Part shown: positions 1 through 9,111 of the stretch, one piece after another
Numbering within the stretch: position 1 is the stretch's first letter
How the letters are laid out: every line of letters begins with the position of its first letter
Assembly (NCBI RefSeq): GCF_014762685.1
Contig: NZ_JABURM010000006.1
Span: 794,384 to 858,383, forward strand
Length of the DNA: 64,000 nt
Source of the DNA: Gracilimonas sp.
GTDB taxonomy: Bacteria; Bacteroidota; Rhodothermia; Balneolales; Balneolaceae
Direction: 5' to 3'
Made by a program: the position numbers and the translations under genes
Notes under the pieces: generated by a model
What the model saw: only the letters and a program-made list of their open reading frames with translations
The model's database searches: none
What the model was told of the DNA's origin: nothing

Positions 1-1
1 T

Positions 2-2461
2 CAGAGTAAAGATGTTAATAGTATGGTGGCAAACCTGGAGAATAATATCATCTCCGGATTAATTCTGGTGGTGGGTGTTCTTCTCTTTTTTCTTGGGGTT
101 AGAAATGCCTCTTTCGTAGGAATATCTATTCCTCTGTCCATGTTCCTGTCGTTTATTATACTGAGTGCCTTGGGAATCACTATGAACATGATTGTTTTGT
201 TTTCATTGATTCTTGCACTGGGTATGCTGGTTGATAATGCCATTGTGGTGGTGGAAAACATTTATCGCTATTTGGAAGAGGGATACGACAACTTTGAAGC
301 AGCAAAAAAAGGAACCGGAGAGGTTGCGGTGCCCATTATCTCCGGGACGGCTACCACATTGGCTGCTTTTGCTCCCATGATTTTCTGGCCGGGAATCGTA
401 GGTGAGTTTATGGGCTACCTTCCCAAAACTTTGATTATCACATTGAGCAGTTCTTTGTTTGTAGGACTGATTATCAATCCGGTAATCTGTGCGTTATTCA
501 TGCGCGTAGATACCGATAAAGGTAAAGCAGCAATGACCAGGAAAGGAAAAAGAATTCTTTATAGCTTCTTAGGAGTTATTGGAGTGATATTGCTTGTTTC
601 CAGTTTTATAACCTGGACGATGCTGATCATTTTAGGGGTGATACTTTGGGCTACCAATAAATATTTTCTCGAACCTGTTGGAAACTGGTGGCAGCGCGAA
701 GGCCTTAATAATGTACTTAGCAAATACGAAAATACTCTTGAATGGGCACTAAATCATCGGTTGTCCACCATTGGTATTTCAATAGCTGTTTTAGCTTCCA
801 GTATTTTTGTTTTGATTGCGTTTTTCCCGGGTTCAGAATTCTTCCCTGAGGATATTCCTCCCCGTGACATCTATGTACAGATTGAGACCCCTATTGGTTC
901 GGATGTGGAGTTCACCAAAAGTGTGGTTGATAAGGTGGCTGCTCGCGTGGAACAGATGCCTTATAATGTAGATTACAATACAATTTTAGCAACCTCCGGC
1001 GCTGCTATCACCAGCGATCCAACTGCTTCAGGTGGAAATTCAACACATCTTGGCACGGTAGCCATCAATTTTGTGGATTATGAACAGCGCCAAAAAGGTG
1101 TATTTGAGGCTATGGAGTATATGCGGAATGATTTGGCAGGATTTGTGGCGGGTGCTAAAATCACTGTAGAGAAACCACAGGATGGACCACCAACCGGCCC
1201 TCCAATTAACCTGGAAATTTCAGGTCCTCAAATGGATCTGTTAACGCGTTTTTCTGATCAGGTACTTGAGACCCTGGAAGAAGATTCAATCTTCGCCAAA
1301 CTTGATGGACTTCAATCTGATTTACCGGAAGCCAGACCCGAGGTTAAAGTTCAGGTAGATCGTGAAAAAGCGGCTCTGTTTGACCTGAATACCAACGAGG
1401 TAGGGATGACGGTTCGCCAAGCTATAAATGGAGTGGAAGCATCAAAATTCCGTGATGGTAAAGAGGAATACGATATCATTGTGCGTCTTTCGGATGAATA
1501 CAGGGATGATTTGAGTACACTCGCTAACCTGACCATATTCCATGAAGGGGTGCAGGTTCCGTTATCAGAATTGGCAACCTGGGAGGTAAGTGATGGCTTT
1601 GGCGGTATTCGTCATAAAGAGTCAGAACGTGTAATTACTGTAAGCGCTGATGTCCGTTCGGGATATCAATCCAACGCGGTTTTAGCGGAAGCTCAGGCTT
1701 TACTTGAGGATTATCTTGATGGATTGCCAAGCGGATATTCTTATGAGTGGACGGGGCAGCAGCAGGATCAGCAGGAGTCGTTCGAGTTTTTATTCAAAGC
1801 TTTTCTGATTGCCTTGTTCCTGATCGCGTTTATATTGGTATCCCAGTTCAACTCAGTAGCGAAACCGATAATCATTTTGAGCTCGGTTATTATGTCAACA
1901 GCCGGGGTATTCTATGGATTGGTGACTTTCCAGATGGCTCTTGGATTGATGGCTATTCTTGGGATTATATCACTGGCAGGAGTTGTGGTAAATAATGCCA
2001 TCGTACTGATTGACTATGTGGATATTCTGAGAACCCGTGACGGTTTGGATCTTCGCAGTGCCTTAATTGAAGGTGGTAAAGTTCGTTTCCGCCCTGTAAT
2101 TCTCACGGCAATTACTACCACTCTTGGATTAGTTCCGTTAGCTATCGGCTTCAACTTTGACTTTATAACTTTAGTTGGAAGCCCGATTACCTTTTTCTCC
2201 AATCTCAGTGAGTATATTTTTTGGGGTGGAGAGCAGGCCGCCTGGTGGGGCCCAATGGCGATTGCTGTTATCGTCGGTTTGATATTTGCTACAGCTTTAA
2301 CGCTCATTTTAGTGCCTGTTCTGTACAGCGTGATTGAACGCGGCCGAAGAAAACTTAATATGGTAATGTTCGGAACCACGGAACCGGGAATTATTAAAGA
2401 TCAGAGTGAGCTGAATGGGGAGTTAAAGTCCCAAACCACACTGGAGCCAACGCCGGGATGA
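2..2461 (+). CDS. RND-family efflux transporter inner-membrane permease (5' end outside window)
   Basis: This is a proton-driven RND (AcrB/MexB-like) permease of the inner membrane, which normally works with a periplasmic adaptor and an outer-membrane channel to export toxic compounds. The frame is open to the left edge, so the true start lies upstream; what is visible corresponds to roughly the last four-fifths of a normal permease of about 1,000 residues. The conserved transmembrane signature GMLVDNAIVVVENI, with charged residues inside a membrane helix, appears near the visible start. A second membrane block with GIISLAGVVVNNAIVLIDY follows around residue 650. A large periplasmic loop lies between them. 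A rho-independent terminator follows 20 bp after the stop. The substrate class (heavy metal or hydrophobe) cannot be told from this fragment. Confidence 0.93.
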   Translation, partial: QSKDVNSMVANLENNIISGLILVVGVLLFFLGVRNASFVGISIPLSMFLSFIILSALGITMNMIVLFSLILALGMLVDNAIVVVENIYRYLEEGYDNFEAAKKGTGEVAVPIISGTATTLAAFAPMIFWPGIVGEFMGYLPKTLIITLSSSLFVGLIINPVICALFMRVDTDKGKAAMTRKGKRILYSFLGVIGVILLVSSFITWTMLIILGVILWATNKYFLEPVGNWWQREGLNNVLSKYENTLEWALNHRLSTIGISIAVLASSIFVLIAFFPGSEFFPEDIPPRDIYVQIETPIGSDVEFTKSVVDKVAARVEQMPYNVDYNTILATSGAAITSDPTASGGNSTHLGTVAINFVDYEQRQKGVFEAMEYMRNDLAGFVAGAKITVEKPQDGPPTGPPINLEISGPQMDLLTRFSDQVLETLEEDSIFAKLDGLQSDLPEARPEVKVQVDREKAALFDLNTNEVGMTVRQAINGVEASKFRDGKEEYDIIVRLSDEYRDDLSTLANLTIFHEGVQVPLSELATWEVSDGFGGIRHKESERVITVSADVRSGYQSNAVLAEAQALLEDYLDGLPSGYSYEWTGQQQDQQESFEFLFKAFLIALFLIAFILVSQFNSVAKPIIILSSVIMSTAGVFYGLVTFQMALGLMAILGIISLAGVVVNNAIVLIDYVDILRTRDGLDLRSALIEGGKVRFRPVILTAITTTLGLVPLAIGFNFDFITLVGSPITFFSNLSEYIFWGGEQAAWWGPMAIAVIVGLIFATALTLILVPVLYSVIERGRRKLNMVMFGTTEPGIIKDQSELNGELKSQTTLEPTPG

Positions 2462-2482
2462 GAGTAGATTCAGTATAAATTT

Positions 2483-2517
2483 AAAGTCTGCGCATAAAAA
2501 AATGTGCAGACTTTTTT
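2483..2517 (+). terminator. Rho-independent terminator after the RND permease
   Basis: The arms AAGTCTGCGCAT and ATGTGCAGACTT pair with one G-T wobble around an A-rich loop and are followed by a run of six T. It lies between the RND stop and the next gene, and it overlaps the first candidate start of that gene, which argues for the later GTG start there. Confidence 0.85.
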
Positions 2518-2566
2518 ATTAATGAAAACTTTTATCTTAAGAGAAAAATTAAAAAGGAATAATTCC

Positions 2567-2974
2567 GTGATACAACGATTTCAAACTGTATTTTTGGCAG
2601 TAGCCACTTTGTTAAACCTCTCTGTCTACTTTACTCCCATTTATGATAAAGCCATGAATGACCCACAACTTTGGATCGGCATTGGGCTAGCAAGTTCTCT
2701 GTTCATTGCAATGGCACTGAATGTGGTAAGTATCTTTTTATACAAAAATCGCAAAAATCAGGTTACCTGGGTAAAACGGTCGGCCTTGTTTCAGGTAATC
2801 GGGTTTGGATTTTGTGTGGGAGTTTTGCTCTCTCTGGGCGGAATAGGAACCTATTTATGGGATGAAGCACTGGGAACGGGGTTGGTTTTTTTGGGAATGA
2901 TATTTCAGATACTTGCAATGAGGTTTATTCGAAAAGATGAAGAGTTAGTTCGTTCAATGGATCGAATAAGATAG
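2567..2974 (+). CDS. DUF4293 family small integral membrane protein
   Basis: This is a 135-residue protein with four predicted membrane helices that begins MIQRFQTVFL, as expected for DUF4293 proteins of Bacteroidota and relatives; function is unknown. The frame is open further upstream to 2504, but that stretch lies inside the terminator of the preceding gene. The GTG at 2567 has an AAGGA site about 8 bases before it and gives the family's usual N-terminus, so it is chosen here. The stop codon overlaps the AGGAG ribosome site of the following EamA transporter, 7 bp away, so the two are probably co-transcribed. Confidence 0.8.
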   Translation: MIQRFQTVFLAVATLLNLSVYFTPIYDKAMNDPQLWIGIGLASSLFIAMALNVVSIFLYKNRKNQVTWVKRSALFQVIGFGFCVGVLLSLGGIGTYLWDEALGTGLVFLGMIFQILAMRFIRKDEELVRSMDRIR

Positions 2975-2981
2975 GAGCATT

Positions 2982-3899
2982 TTGAGCCAGGTTTATTCCA
3001 AAGCTAAAGTATATCTGATTCTCGCTGTTGGGCTAACCACCTTTGGTTTTGCTCCAATATTAGTGAAGTTTGCTACCGATTATTCTGCTCTTTTATTGGT
3101 AGCTATCAGGACTGTTGGAGCATTTCTAATGCTGCTTCCATTCTATATTTACCAAAAGAAGAGTAACAAATATGACGTGAAAGCTGTCGGAAATGAAACC
3201 AAATGGATGGCTTTTGCAGGAATAGCACTTGGGCTGCACTTCACACTTTGGATCAGTTCCCTCTATTACACCTCAGTTGCATCAGCGTCCGTACTGGTTA
3301 CCATTCACCCCATAATGCTCATTATAGCAGAACGGGTTCTTTATAAAATGGAATTTGCACCAACGGTTTGGATTGGTGTGTTTGTTGCTTTTGCAGGATC
3401 TGTGCTACTTGGAATCACCGATTATAATACGGAATCAACATTTGCAAACCCTTTGCTTGGAAATGCAATGGCTTTTGGGGCAGCGGCTATTTTTGCGGTT
3501 TACTTTTTAATTGGAAGAAAAATTCGCCAAAATCGATCCTGGCTTGGCTATGTATTTCCTGTCTATGGATATGCAGCGGCTACCTGTGTTACTATTTTGT
3601 TGGTAGTTGAGGGAATTCCCGATCAAGTGGATGCTATTGTGATTTGGGTAGGGTTAGGACTTGCTGTGGGGCCGCAACTGATGGGACATGGTTCGTTAAA
3701 CTATGCCGTAAAGTTTGTATCACCAACGTTGTTGTCAACCCTCATATTAACGGAGCCAATTTTTGCAACTATACTGGCGTTTTTCATCCTGGGTGAGCTG
3801 CCGGTTATCTTATCATTTGTTGCCATTTTTGTGACCCTTATAGGGGTTATGCTTACCTGGAAAAAGAAGCCGAAATACAGGCGAACAGAAAGTGGGTAA
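2982..3899 (+). CDS. EamA-family (DMT superfamily) transporter
   Basis: This 305-residue protein has about ten hydrophobic helices arranged as two EamA repeats, with a repeat boundary near residue 150 where an NPLLGNAMAFG-type segment starts the second half. That is the standard layout of drug/metabolite transporters in the inner membrane, whose substrates range from amino acids to sugars and drugs; the substrate here is not evident. The start is a TTG with AGGAG four bases upstream, overlapping the previous stop. About 250 bp of A+T-rich non-coding sequence follows the stop before the next gene. Confidence 0.85.
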   Translation: MSQVYSKAKVYLILAVGLTTFGFAPILVKFATDYSALLLVAIRTVGAFLMLLPFYIYQKKSNKYDVKAVGNETKWMAFAGIALGLHFTLWISSLYYTSVASASVLVTIHPIMLIIAERVLYKMEFAPTVWIGVFVAFAGSVLLGITDYNTESTFANPLLGNAMAFGAAAIFAVYFLIGRKIRQNRSWLGYVFPVYGYAAATCVTILLVVEGIPDQVDAIVIWVGLGLAVGPQLMGHGSLNYAVKFVSPTLLSTLILTEPIFATILAFFILGELPVILSFVAIFVTLIGVMLTWKKKPKYRRTESG

Positions 3900-4155
3900 T
3901 TAAATTCCTTTCATAAAAGAAGGGGTATAAAACACATTAATTGTTAGTAAAAAGGGATTAATGGGGATATTTTAAAATTAATAAATAAAATATTTACAAC
4001 TACTTATAGCTTTCAATGAACCTTTTTCTCAATTACAACGTTACAAAGTCTGAATCGATTAGACATTACTAAGATTTAAGTAATTGATAGTAAATACGCG
4101 TATTATTTGTACGGCATATGGATTTGTAAATTCATTATAGTTTTTAATCTTGATA

Positions 4156-5691
4156 ATGAAAACAGCCACAAAAATGCTTTTTAAAAAAATAAATTTTACT
4201 GGAATTGTCGGGTATTTACTGCTTGGCATAGTTGGGGTTTCATTATTTACTGGTTGCTCTTCTAAAACTTCTGAAGACTCTGAAAGCAATAATATCACAT
4301 TACCTGTTACGGTAAGTGAACCTGTTGAAAAAGATCTCGCTGAGATCAGGAAAGACGGGGTGTTGCGCATGATTACCAGTTACAGCTCCGGGTCGTATTT
4401 TTTATATAAAGGAATTCAGGTTGGTTTTGAGTATGAGTTACTTAAAACTTTCACTAAAGAAAATGACCTGGCTCTGGAAGTTGTGATTACCGGGCCAGAT
4501 GAAAGCCCTTATGATCTCTTGAATAGCGGAAGAGGGGATATTATCGCGGCTAATTACACTATCACTCCGGAGAGAAAGCAAGTTGTAAAATTTACACGCC
4601 CCTACAATTTGGTTGACCAGCTGATTGTAGTTTCTGATGATTTAGGTTTCCGGCCACAAAGCATTACTGATCTTAAAGATGTACCAATAAGCGTTCGCAG
4701 AAATAGCTCTTACTATGTACGCTTAAAAGAGCTTAAAGAGGAGGGGTTCCCGGTAGAAATTAATGTGATTCCTGAAGACATGGATACTGAATCGGTGCTT
4801 TTCCAGGTGGCCGATGGAGACCTTCAGGCTACAGTAGCGGACGACAATATTTATGATGCGGCTAACAAGTATATGAACGGGTTGGTAAAGGGGCCTCTGA
4901 TTGCAGAAAGTGATACCATAGCATGGGCCGTTCGTAAAAATGCACCGGATCTTGAGCATCAGTTAAACAGGTTTTTGTATAAGCATTTTCGCTTTAATGA
5001 AAAGGGCGTGCCCAAGCGCTCAGCATTTCTGAATGTACTTCGTAAAAAATACTTTGAATCCGGCAGCCAAATAGCGGATTATTTCAATCCTAATTATCAG
5101 AGTGGGCAATTCGGTATTATTTCTCCTTACGATAATATGATTCAGAAAGTAGCTGTTGAACATGATGTGGATTGGGTAATGTTAACAGCGGTAGCGGCCC
5201 AGGAATCAAAATTCAATCCTTCGTCCGTAAGTTGGGCAGGCGCTGTTGGTATTATGCAGGTATTGCCAAGGTTTTCAGAAATTTCATCCGACTCCTTATA
5301 CATTCCTGAAGTAAATATTAGGGAGGGAGCTAAAATACTCGCCTCACATTTAAAACATTATTCATACATGGATTCTACAAACCAGTGGTCTTTTGCTTTA
5401 GCTGCATATAACGTAGGTCAGGGACATTTGGCTGATGCACGCCGACTTGCCATTGATCATAATCAAGACCCCAACGAGTGGGATAATGTGGCAGAGTCGC
5501 TGTTAAAGTTGATGCAGCGTAAATACTATCAGAATGCACGCTATGGGTTTTGCAGGGGTATTGAAACGGTAAGGTATGTAAGCGAGATTATGAATCGTTA
5601 TAATACCTATCAAACTATTTTAGCCCATAATCAAACAAAGCAGGCGACAAACACCGGAATTCTCGGGCTTAAAACCATTAATCGACCTTAA
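4156..5691 (+). CDS. mltF: MltF-like membrane-bound lytic transglycosylase (lipoprotein)
   Basis: The 511-residue product has the two-domain plan of MltF. A lipobox (LFTGC, Cys34) anchors it to a membrane. A periplasmic solute-binding-protein family 3 domain spans roughly residues 55-295. A C-terminal SLT lysozyme-like domain spans roughly 310-480. The catalytic Glu is in AAQESKFNP (about residue 350), followed by the conserved GAVGIMQVLP segment and the AAYNVGQGH motif. Such enzymes cleave the glycan strands of peptidoglycan to 1,6-anhydro products, and the binding domain is thought to modulate activity. The length matches E. coli MltF (about 518). An in-frame TTG two codons earlier is possible. 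The gene converges with and overlaps the minus-strand phosphatase by 14 bp. Confidence 0.88.
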   Translation: MKTATKMLFKKINFTGIVGYLLLGIVGVSLFTGCSSKTSEDSESNNITLPVTVSEPVEKDLAEIRKDGVLRMITSYSSGSYFLYKGIQVGFEYELLKTFTKENDLALEVVITGPDESPYDLLNSGRGDIIAANYTITPERKQVVKFTRPYNLVDQLIVVSDDLGFRPQSITDLKDVPISVRRNSSYYVRLKELKEEGFPVEINVIPEDMDTESVLFQVADGDLQATVADDNIYDAANKYMNGLVKGPLIAESDTIAWAVRKNAPDLEHQLNRFLYKHFRFNEKGVPKRSAFLNVLRKKYFESGSQIADYFNPNYQSGQFGIISPYDNMIQKVAVEHDVDWVMLTAVAAQESKFNPSSVSWAGAVGIMQVLPRFSEISSDSLYIPEVNIREGAKILASHLKHYSYMDSTNQWSFALAAYNVGQGHLADARRLAIDHNQDPNEWDNVAESLLKLMQRKYYQNARYGFCRGIETVRYVSEIMNRYNTYQTILAHNQTKQATNTGILGLKTINRP

Positions 5692-7405
5692 GTACTAAAA
5701 GGGTAATGTCATCGTATTGAACTCCATTTGAGAATTCAGTGATATCTTCAATAATGGCATTCTGAATTTCCCTGGATGTTTTTCCAAGATTTTTTTTCAG
5801 GCAAGCAATTAACCGCTCTTCCTCATATTCTTCTGTCTGCTCCGGATTCATGGCTTCGGTGACTCCATCGGTATAAAGCACCAATACATCTCCGGATTGA
5901 AGTTCCACAACAGCCGATTCATATGGCATCATTGAAGGCATGGCGCCCAAAATTACGCCGCCGGCATCCAATTCTTGTGGATCCTCTTCCCCCTTTCGGA
6001 ATAAAAGCGGATTGTTATGCCCCGCATTTACATAATCAAACCGTTTCCCGTCAGCTGAGATTTTCCCCCAGAAAAAAGTAATGAATTTATCAGGAGGGGT
6101 ATTGGTATGAATAATATCATTAATACTCCCCGTGGCTTCTGCCAAAGAAATATCAATAGGGGCCAGTGCATGCAACATAGATTGTAAATTTGCCATCAAT
6201 AATGACGCAGGTACGCCTTTACCGGTGACATCCGCAATAGCCAGAATATGCCCTCCGTCAGGGGTTTCTACCACATCAAAATAATCGCCTCCCACTTGCC
6301 GCGATGAAATATTGGTAGCTTCAAGATCAAAACCGGCAATAGTGGGAACAGGAGAAGGAAGAAGCCCTTGCTGTATGGTTTTGGCAAGATTTAATTCTTC
6401 TTCCATTCGCTTTTTCTCGATACGTTCTTCCAGTAAAAGCGACTTTTGGATGGTAAGAAGCGCTAAATTTCCGAGCGATTGTAAGAAGTCGACCTGTTCT
6501 TTTCTATAAGGCTCATTATTTGCCGGCTTGCCTACCCCAACCACGCCAATTTTTTCGTTCTGAAACCGAAGGGCTATAACCAGGCGAATGCCATTTTTTT
6601 CGAGAAATGGACAATCATGTTCTTCATCACAATAGAACACATCATCTAGCTCGAATAGAGTTTGCAGTTCTTTTTTGGCAGGTTTTTCTTTTAATCCACT
6701 GCTGGCTACAATTGATTTTTCATTGTCCACATCCAGAACAAAAAAGAAAGTACGGATCAGCATCTGCCCGAGCATAGCAAATTTAAAAGTGCGGGCAATT
6801 TCTTCCCGGTCTACCATCAGGTTGAAATCTTTACTCAACTCTAAAAGCGTATGCAAGTCATGGACTTTCCGGTCTAATTTTCTGTTTATCAACCGCAATT
6901 CCTGGAACATCCGGGAGTTCGCAATGGCTACGGAAGAAATAATAGTCAGGCTTTCAATAAACTCAAGCTCACTATCGGTAAGCGGTTTCTTGGTTCCCTT
7001 AGGCCCCAGACATAAAAAGCCAAGGTGATGATTGGTAGTGCGAAGATTAAATAAGATAGTTCCTTCAGGAAATCCCAGTTTTTCAATGATTTCAGGATGA
7101 TCTTCCCCTTTTAAAACTGAATGATCTAATGCTTCTTCAGGAAAAGGAAGCTGAATAGTATCTTCCTCAGAAAGTGAGTTCCGGCCTTTAATTTTGCTAA
7201 TTTGATAAAAATGATCAGGGCCTTTATTAATTAAGATTATTCCTCTTGGAACCAATAGCTTGCCCATAGTAATGAGCAGCAAATTATTTAAGACAAAATC
7301 CGGTTCCTGAGATTCAATAAGCATTCGGCTGGTTTCGAGCAGAGTTCTAAGCTCAAACCGGCTTTGGCGTTCCTCAGTATTTAAAAGAGTTGATTTAGTT
7401 TCCAC
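5678..7405 (-). CDS. PP2C (SpoIIE/RsbU-type) serine phosphatase with GAF-like sensor regions
   Basis: This 575-residue regulator is predicted to dephosphorylate a STAS anti-anti-sigma protein. The N-terminal 340 residues contain two GAF-like sensory segments (about 20-165 and 180-335) joined by a helical stretch. A coiled-coil linker leads to the PP2C domain at about 355-575. Phosphatase metal-binding motifs are present: QVGGDYFDVV, IADVTGKGVPASLLMA, LYTDGVTEA and the terminal YDDITLLVLKV. The two downstream-oriented partners, a HATPase kinase and a STAS protein, are immediately upstream on the same strand (6 and 11 bp gaps), making a complete partner-switch module. No sigma factor gene is adjacent. 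Confidence 0.9.
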   Translation of the reverse strand: METKSTLLNTEERQSRFELRTLLETSRMLIESQEPDFVLNNLLLITMGKLLVPRGIILINKGPDHFYQISKIKGRNSLSEEDTIQLPFPEEALDHSVLKGEDHPEIIEKLGFPEGTILFNLRTTNHHLGFLCLGPKGTKKPLTDSELEFIESLTIISSVAIANSRMFQELRLINRKLDRKVHDLHTLLELSKDFNLMVDREEIARTFKFAMLGQMLIRTFFFVLDVDNEKSIVASSGLKEKPAKKELQTLFELDDVFYCDEEHDCPFLEKNGIRLVIALRFQNEKIGVVGVGKPANNEPYRKEQVDFLQSLGNLALLTIQKSLLLEERIEKKRMEEELNLAKTIQQGLLPSPVPTIAGFDLEATNISSRQVGGDYFDVVETPDGGHILAIADVTGKGVPASLLMANLQSMLHALAPIDISLAEATGSINDIIHTNTPPDKFITFFWGKISADGKRFDYVNAGHNNPLLFRKGEEDPQELDAGGVILGAMPSMMPYESAVVELQSGDVLVLYTDGVTEAMNPEQTEEYEEERLIACLKKNLGKTSREIQNAIIEDITEFSNGVQYDDITLLVLKVD

Positions 7406-7411
7406 GATAAG

Positions 7412-7834
7412 TCAAAGGTTTTTGACCATTCGTATTTCATTGATTTGGCCCTTGCGGTTGTATTGCACATGATCCATCACTTTTCGGATCAGGTAGACTC
7501 CCATTCCGCCCCGTTTTTTAGCTTTGATGCGCTTCATGAGATCCGGTTCACTGTAACTGTTCGGGTCAAAGCTCTTACCCTTGTCCATTAAAGAAATCCA
7601 CAAATGATCGGTATCTGAGCCAATTTCAATCTCTACTTTTTCAGTCGGTGAGTTTTTGTATGCGTGTTTAATGATATTGGTATAGGCTTCATCAACAGCC
7701 AGGCGTATTTCGGAAATGTCTTTTTGACTGAGCCCTATATTCTCAGCGTGAGCAGCGACAAAATCCCGTACTTCTGCCAGGTGCTCCGTAGAAGCTTCAA
7801 CAGATAGGGATTGTATTCGTTTGGTTCCTGCCAC
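7412..7834 (-). CDS. Anti-sigma regulatory factor, serine kinase (RsbW/SpoIIAB-like HATPase)
   Basis: This 140-residue GHKL/HATPase_c protein has an N-box with DEAYTNIIKHAYK around residues 48-60, a G1-like region DKGKSFDP near 95, and a G2-like GGMGVYLIRKVMD near 113. These are the ATP-binding elements of switch kinases that phosphorylate STAS proteins and sequester a partner such as a sigma factor. It sits between the STAS gene (11 bp upstream) and the PP2C phosphatase (6 bp downstream), so the three are likely one operon. The usual sigma target is not encoded nearby, so the output may be a distant sigma factor or a non-sigma effector. Confidence 0.9.
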   Translation of the reverse strand: MAGTKRIQSLSVEASTEHLAEVRDFVAAHAENIGLSQKDISEIRLAVDEAYTNIIKHAYKNSPTEKVEIEIGSDTDHLWISLMDKGKSFDPNSYSEPDLMKRIKAKKRGGMGVYLIRKVMDHVQYNRKGQINEIRMVKNL

Positions 7835-7845
7835 TCTCTTGTTAT

Positions 7846-8193
7846 TTAATTGTCAAAGCTTTCTAAGGCTTCCTTCTCGTCTTCCAGGATATCATACAGA
7901 GTTGGGAAACCCAGTAAATCAAAAACGTTATAAACGCGATCGTTCATGTTCGTGAGTTTAATATCGCCGCCTAAACTGCGTACATCTTCGATATAGGCCA
8001 TAAAAACTCCCAATCCGGCGCTGGCGATATAATCGAGGCCGGAGCAATTGACTACAATGGCATAGCTTTCTTTATCAATCAAAGACTTTAAGGCATTTTC
8101 TAGATGAGAAGCCGTGTGTGCGTCAAGTTCTCCGCTGATATCCAGTATACTTACGTTATCTGTTTGTCGTGTAGCGATACTGAAATTTTTCAT
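7846..8193 (-). CDS. STAS-domain anti-anti-sigma factor (RsbV/SpoIIAA-like)
   Basis: The 115-residue single STAS domain has the start-strand pattern NVSILDISGELDAHTA and the phosphorylation loop YIASAGLGVFMAY. Ser58 is the only serine in the loop. Compared with the DSSG loop of SpoIIAA, the neighbouring acidic and second serine positions are alanines, so Ser58 is the likely phosphate acceptor but register against SpoIIAA is uncertain. It is the first gene of the minus-strand trio STAS, HATPase, PP2C. Its upstream region up to the hairpin at 8344 is A+T-rich and presumably carries the promoter, though I cannot point to boxes. Confidence 0.88.
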   Translation of the reverse strand: MKNFSIATRQTDNVSILDISGELDAHTASHLENALKSLIDKESYAIVVNCSGLDYIASAGLGVFMAYIEDVRSLGGDIKLTNMNDRVYNVFDLLGFPTLYDILEDEKEALESFDN

Positions 8194-8305
8194 TTCGCTT
8201 AAATTGAAGTTTCGGAATAATGTTGAGGTTGCATAATAACGTAAACCGTAGAATTAGAAAAGTTTTTAAGGGTGGAGGAATACGTATTGTGAAAAAAAAA
8301 GATGC

Positions 8306-8344
8306 AAAAAAATAGGGCATTGCATTATTCATATGCAATGCCCT
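8306..8344 (-). terminator. Rho-independent terminator of the SPOR lipoprotein gene
   Basis: There is a perfect 12-bp inverted repeat (AGGGCATTGCAT / ATGCAATGCCCT, 8314-8325 and 8333-8344) with a 7-base loop. Read on the minus strand it is followed by T-rich sequence. It lies 109 bp beyond the stop of the minus-strand SPOR gene and upstream of the STAS operon. Confidence 0.85.
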
Positions 8345-8452
8345 GACTATTCATCAAGAGAGACGCTACTTGAGCGCACATACAATTAAGCAAATGCTTG
8401 GGAGAGATACAACTATAAATTCTCCCCCTTATTTAATAAGAGCCACTGCTGT

Positions 8453-8935
8453 TTACCGAACGTTGGAAACCCAATATCCGGTATCAAGTTCTTGTCCCAA
8501 TTGCCGGCCAAATTCTTCTGCATCTTCTTTTGAAGCAAAATAACCTACCCGTAATCGAAACCAAATATCCCCGGTTTCTTCCTCACCAACTTTTACCGTA
8601 TAAACATTGGGGTAATCTCTTTCGCGGAGTTTGTTTCTGTAAGAATTTGCCTGCTCTTCAGAACGGAAAGCACCAACCTGAACGGCATAATTCCCGTTTT
8701 CTGCAAAAGAAAATTCGGTTTCATTTTCTTGCTGCATTTCCTGTTGCTGGTTTGCACGCGCTACGCTGTCTTCATAAGCTTGTACTTGCTGTGCTATGCG
8801 CTGTTGTTCAACTTGTCTGAGTGAATCAAGCCTCGCCTGTTCGGCTGCCCTGCGTTCTTCTTCACTGGGACCACAGGCTTGTATACTCAATAAAGCCATG
8901 GCCAGTAACAAAGAGTAAATGCTAATTTTTTTCAT
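8453..8935 (-). CDS. SPOR-domain lipoprotein
   Basis: This 160-residue exported lipoprotein has a signal sequence with lipobox LSIQAC (Cys about residue 21). It has a central Gln/Glu/Arg-rich coiled-coil-like stretch (about 27-75) and a C-terminal SPOR domain (about 80-160, with YAVQVGAFRSEEQANSYR). SPOR domains bind glycan strands denuded of stem peptides, usually at division sites. The start at 8935 is preferred because it places the basic-hydrophobic signal peptide at the N-terminus; an in-frame ATG 17 codons upstream would not. The gene is monocistronic, with its own terminator. Confidence 0.85.
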   Translation of the reverse strand: MKKISIYSLLLAMALLSIQACGPSEEERRAAEQARLDSLRQVEQQRIAQQVQAYEDSVARANQQQEMQQENETEFSFAENGNYAVQVGAFRSEEQANSYRNKLRERDYPNVYTVKVGEEETGDIWFRLRVGYFASKEDAEEFGRQLGQELDTGYWVSNVR

Positions 8936-9111
8936 AAAAACATAAGTTTGTTGATAATTTGGCTGTAACTGATAGTCCCGAAACAAATTAAACTTACGTC
9001 ATCCCGTCCTGTTTCACAAATATTCACCTATCAAAACTTTCAGAAGTACCGGAATAGTCCTTATCTTATATAGACTGAATCTAAATCAAGATTTTTTGGT
9101 TCAGTAAATAA

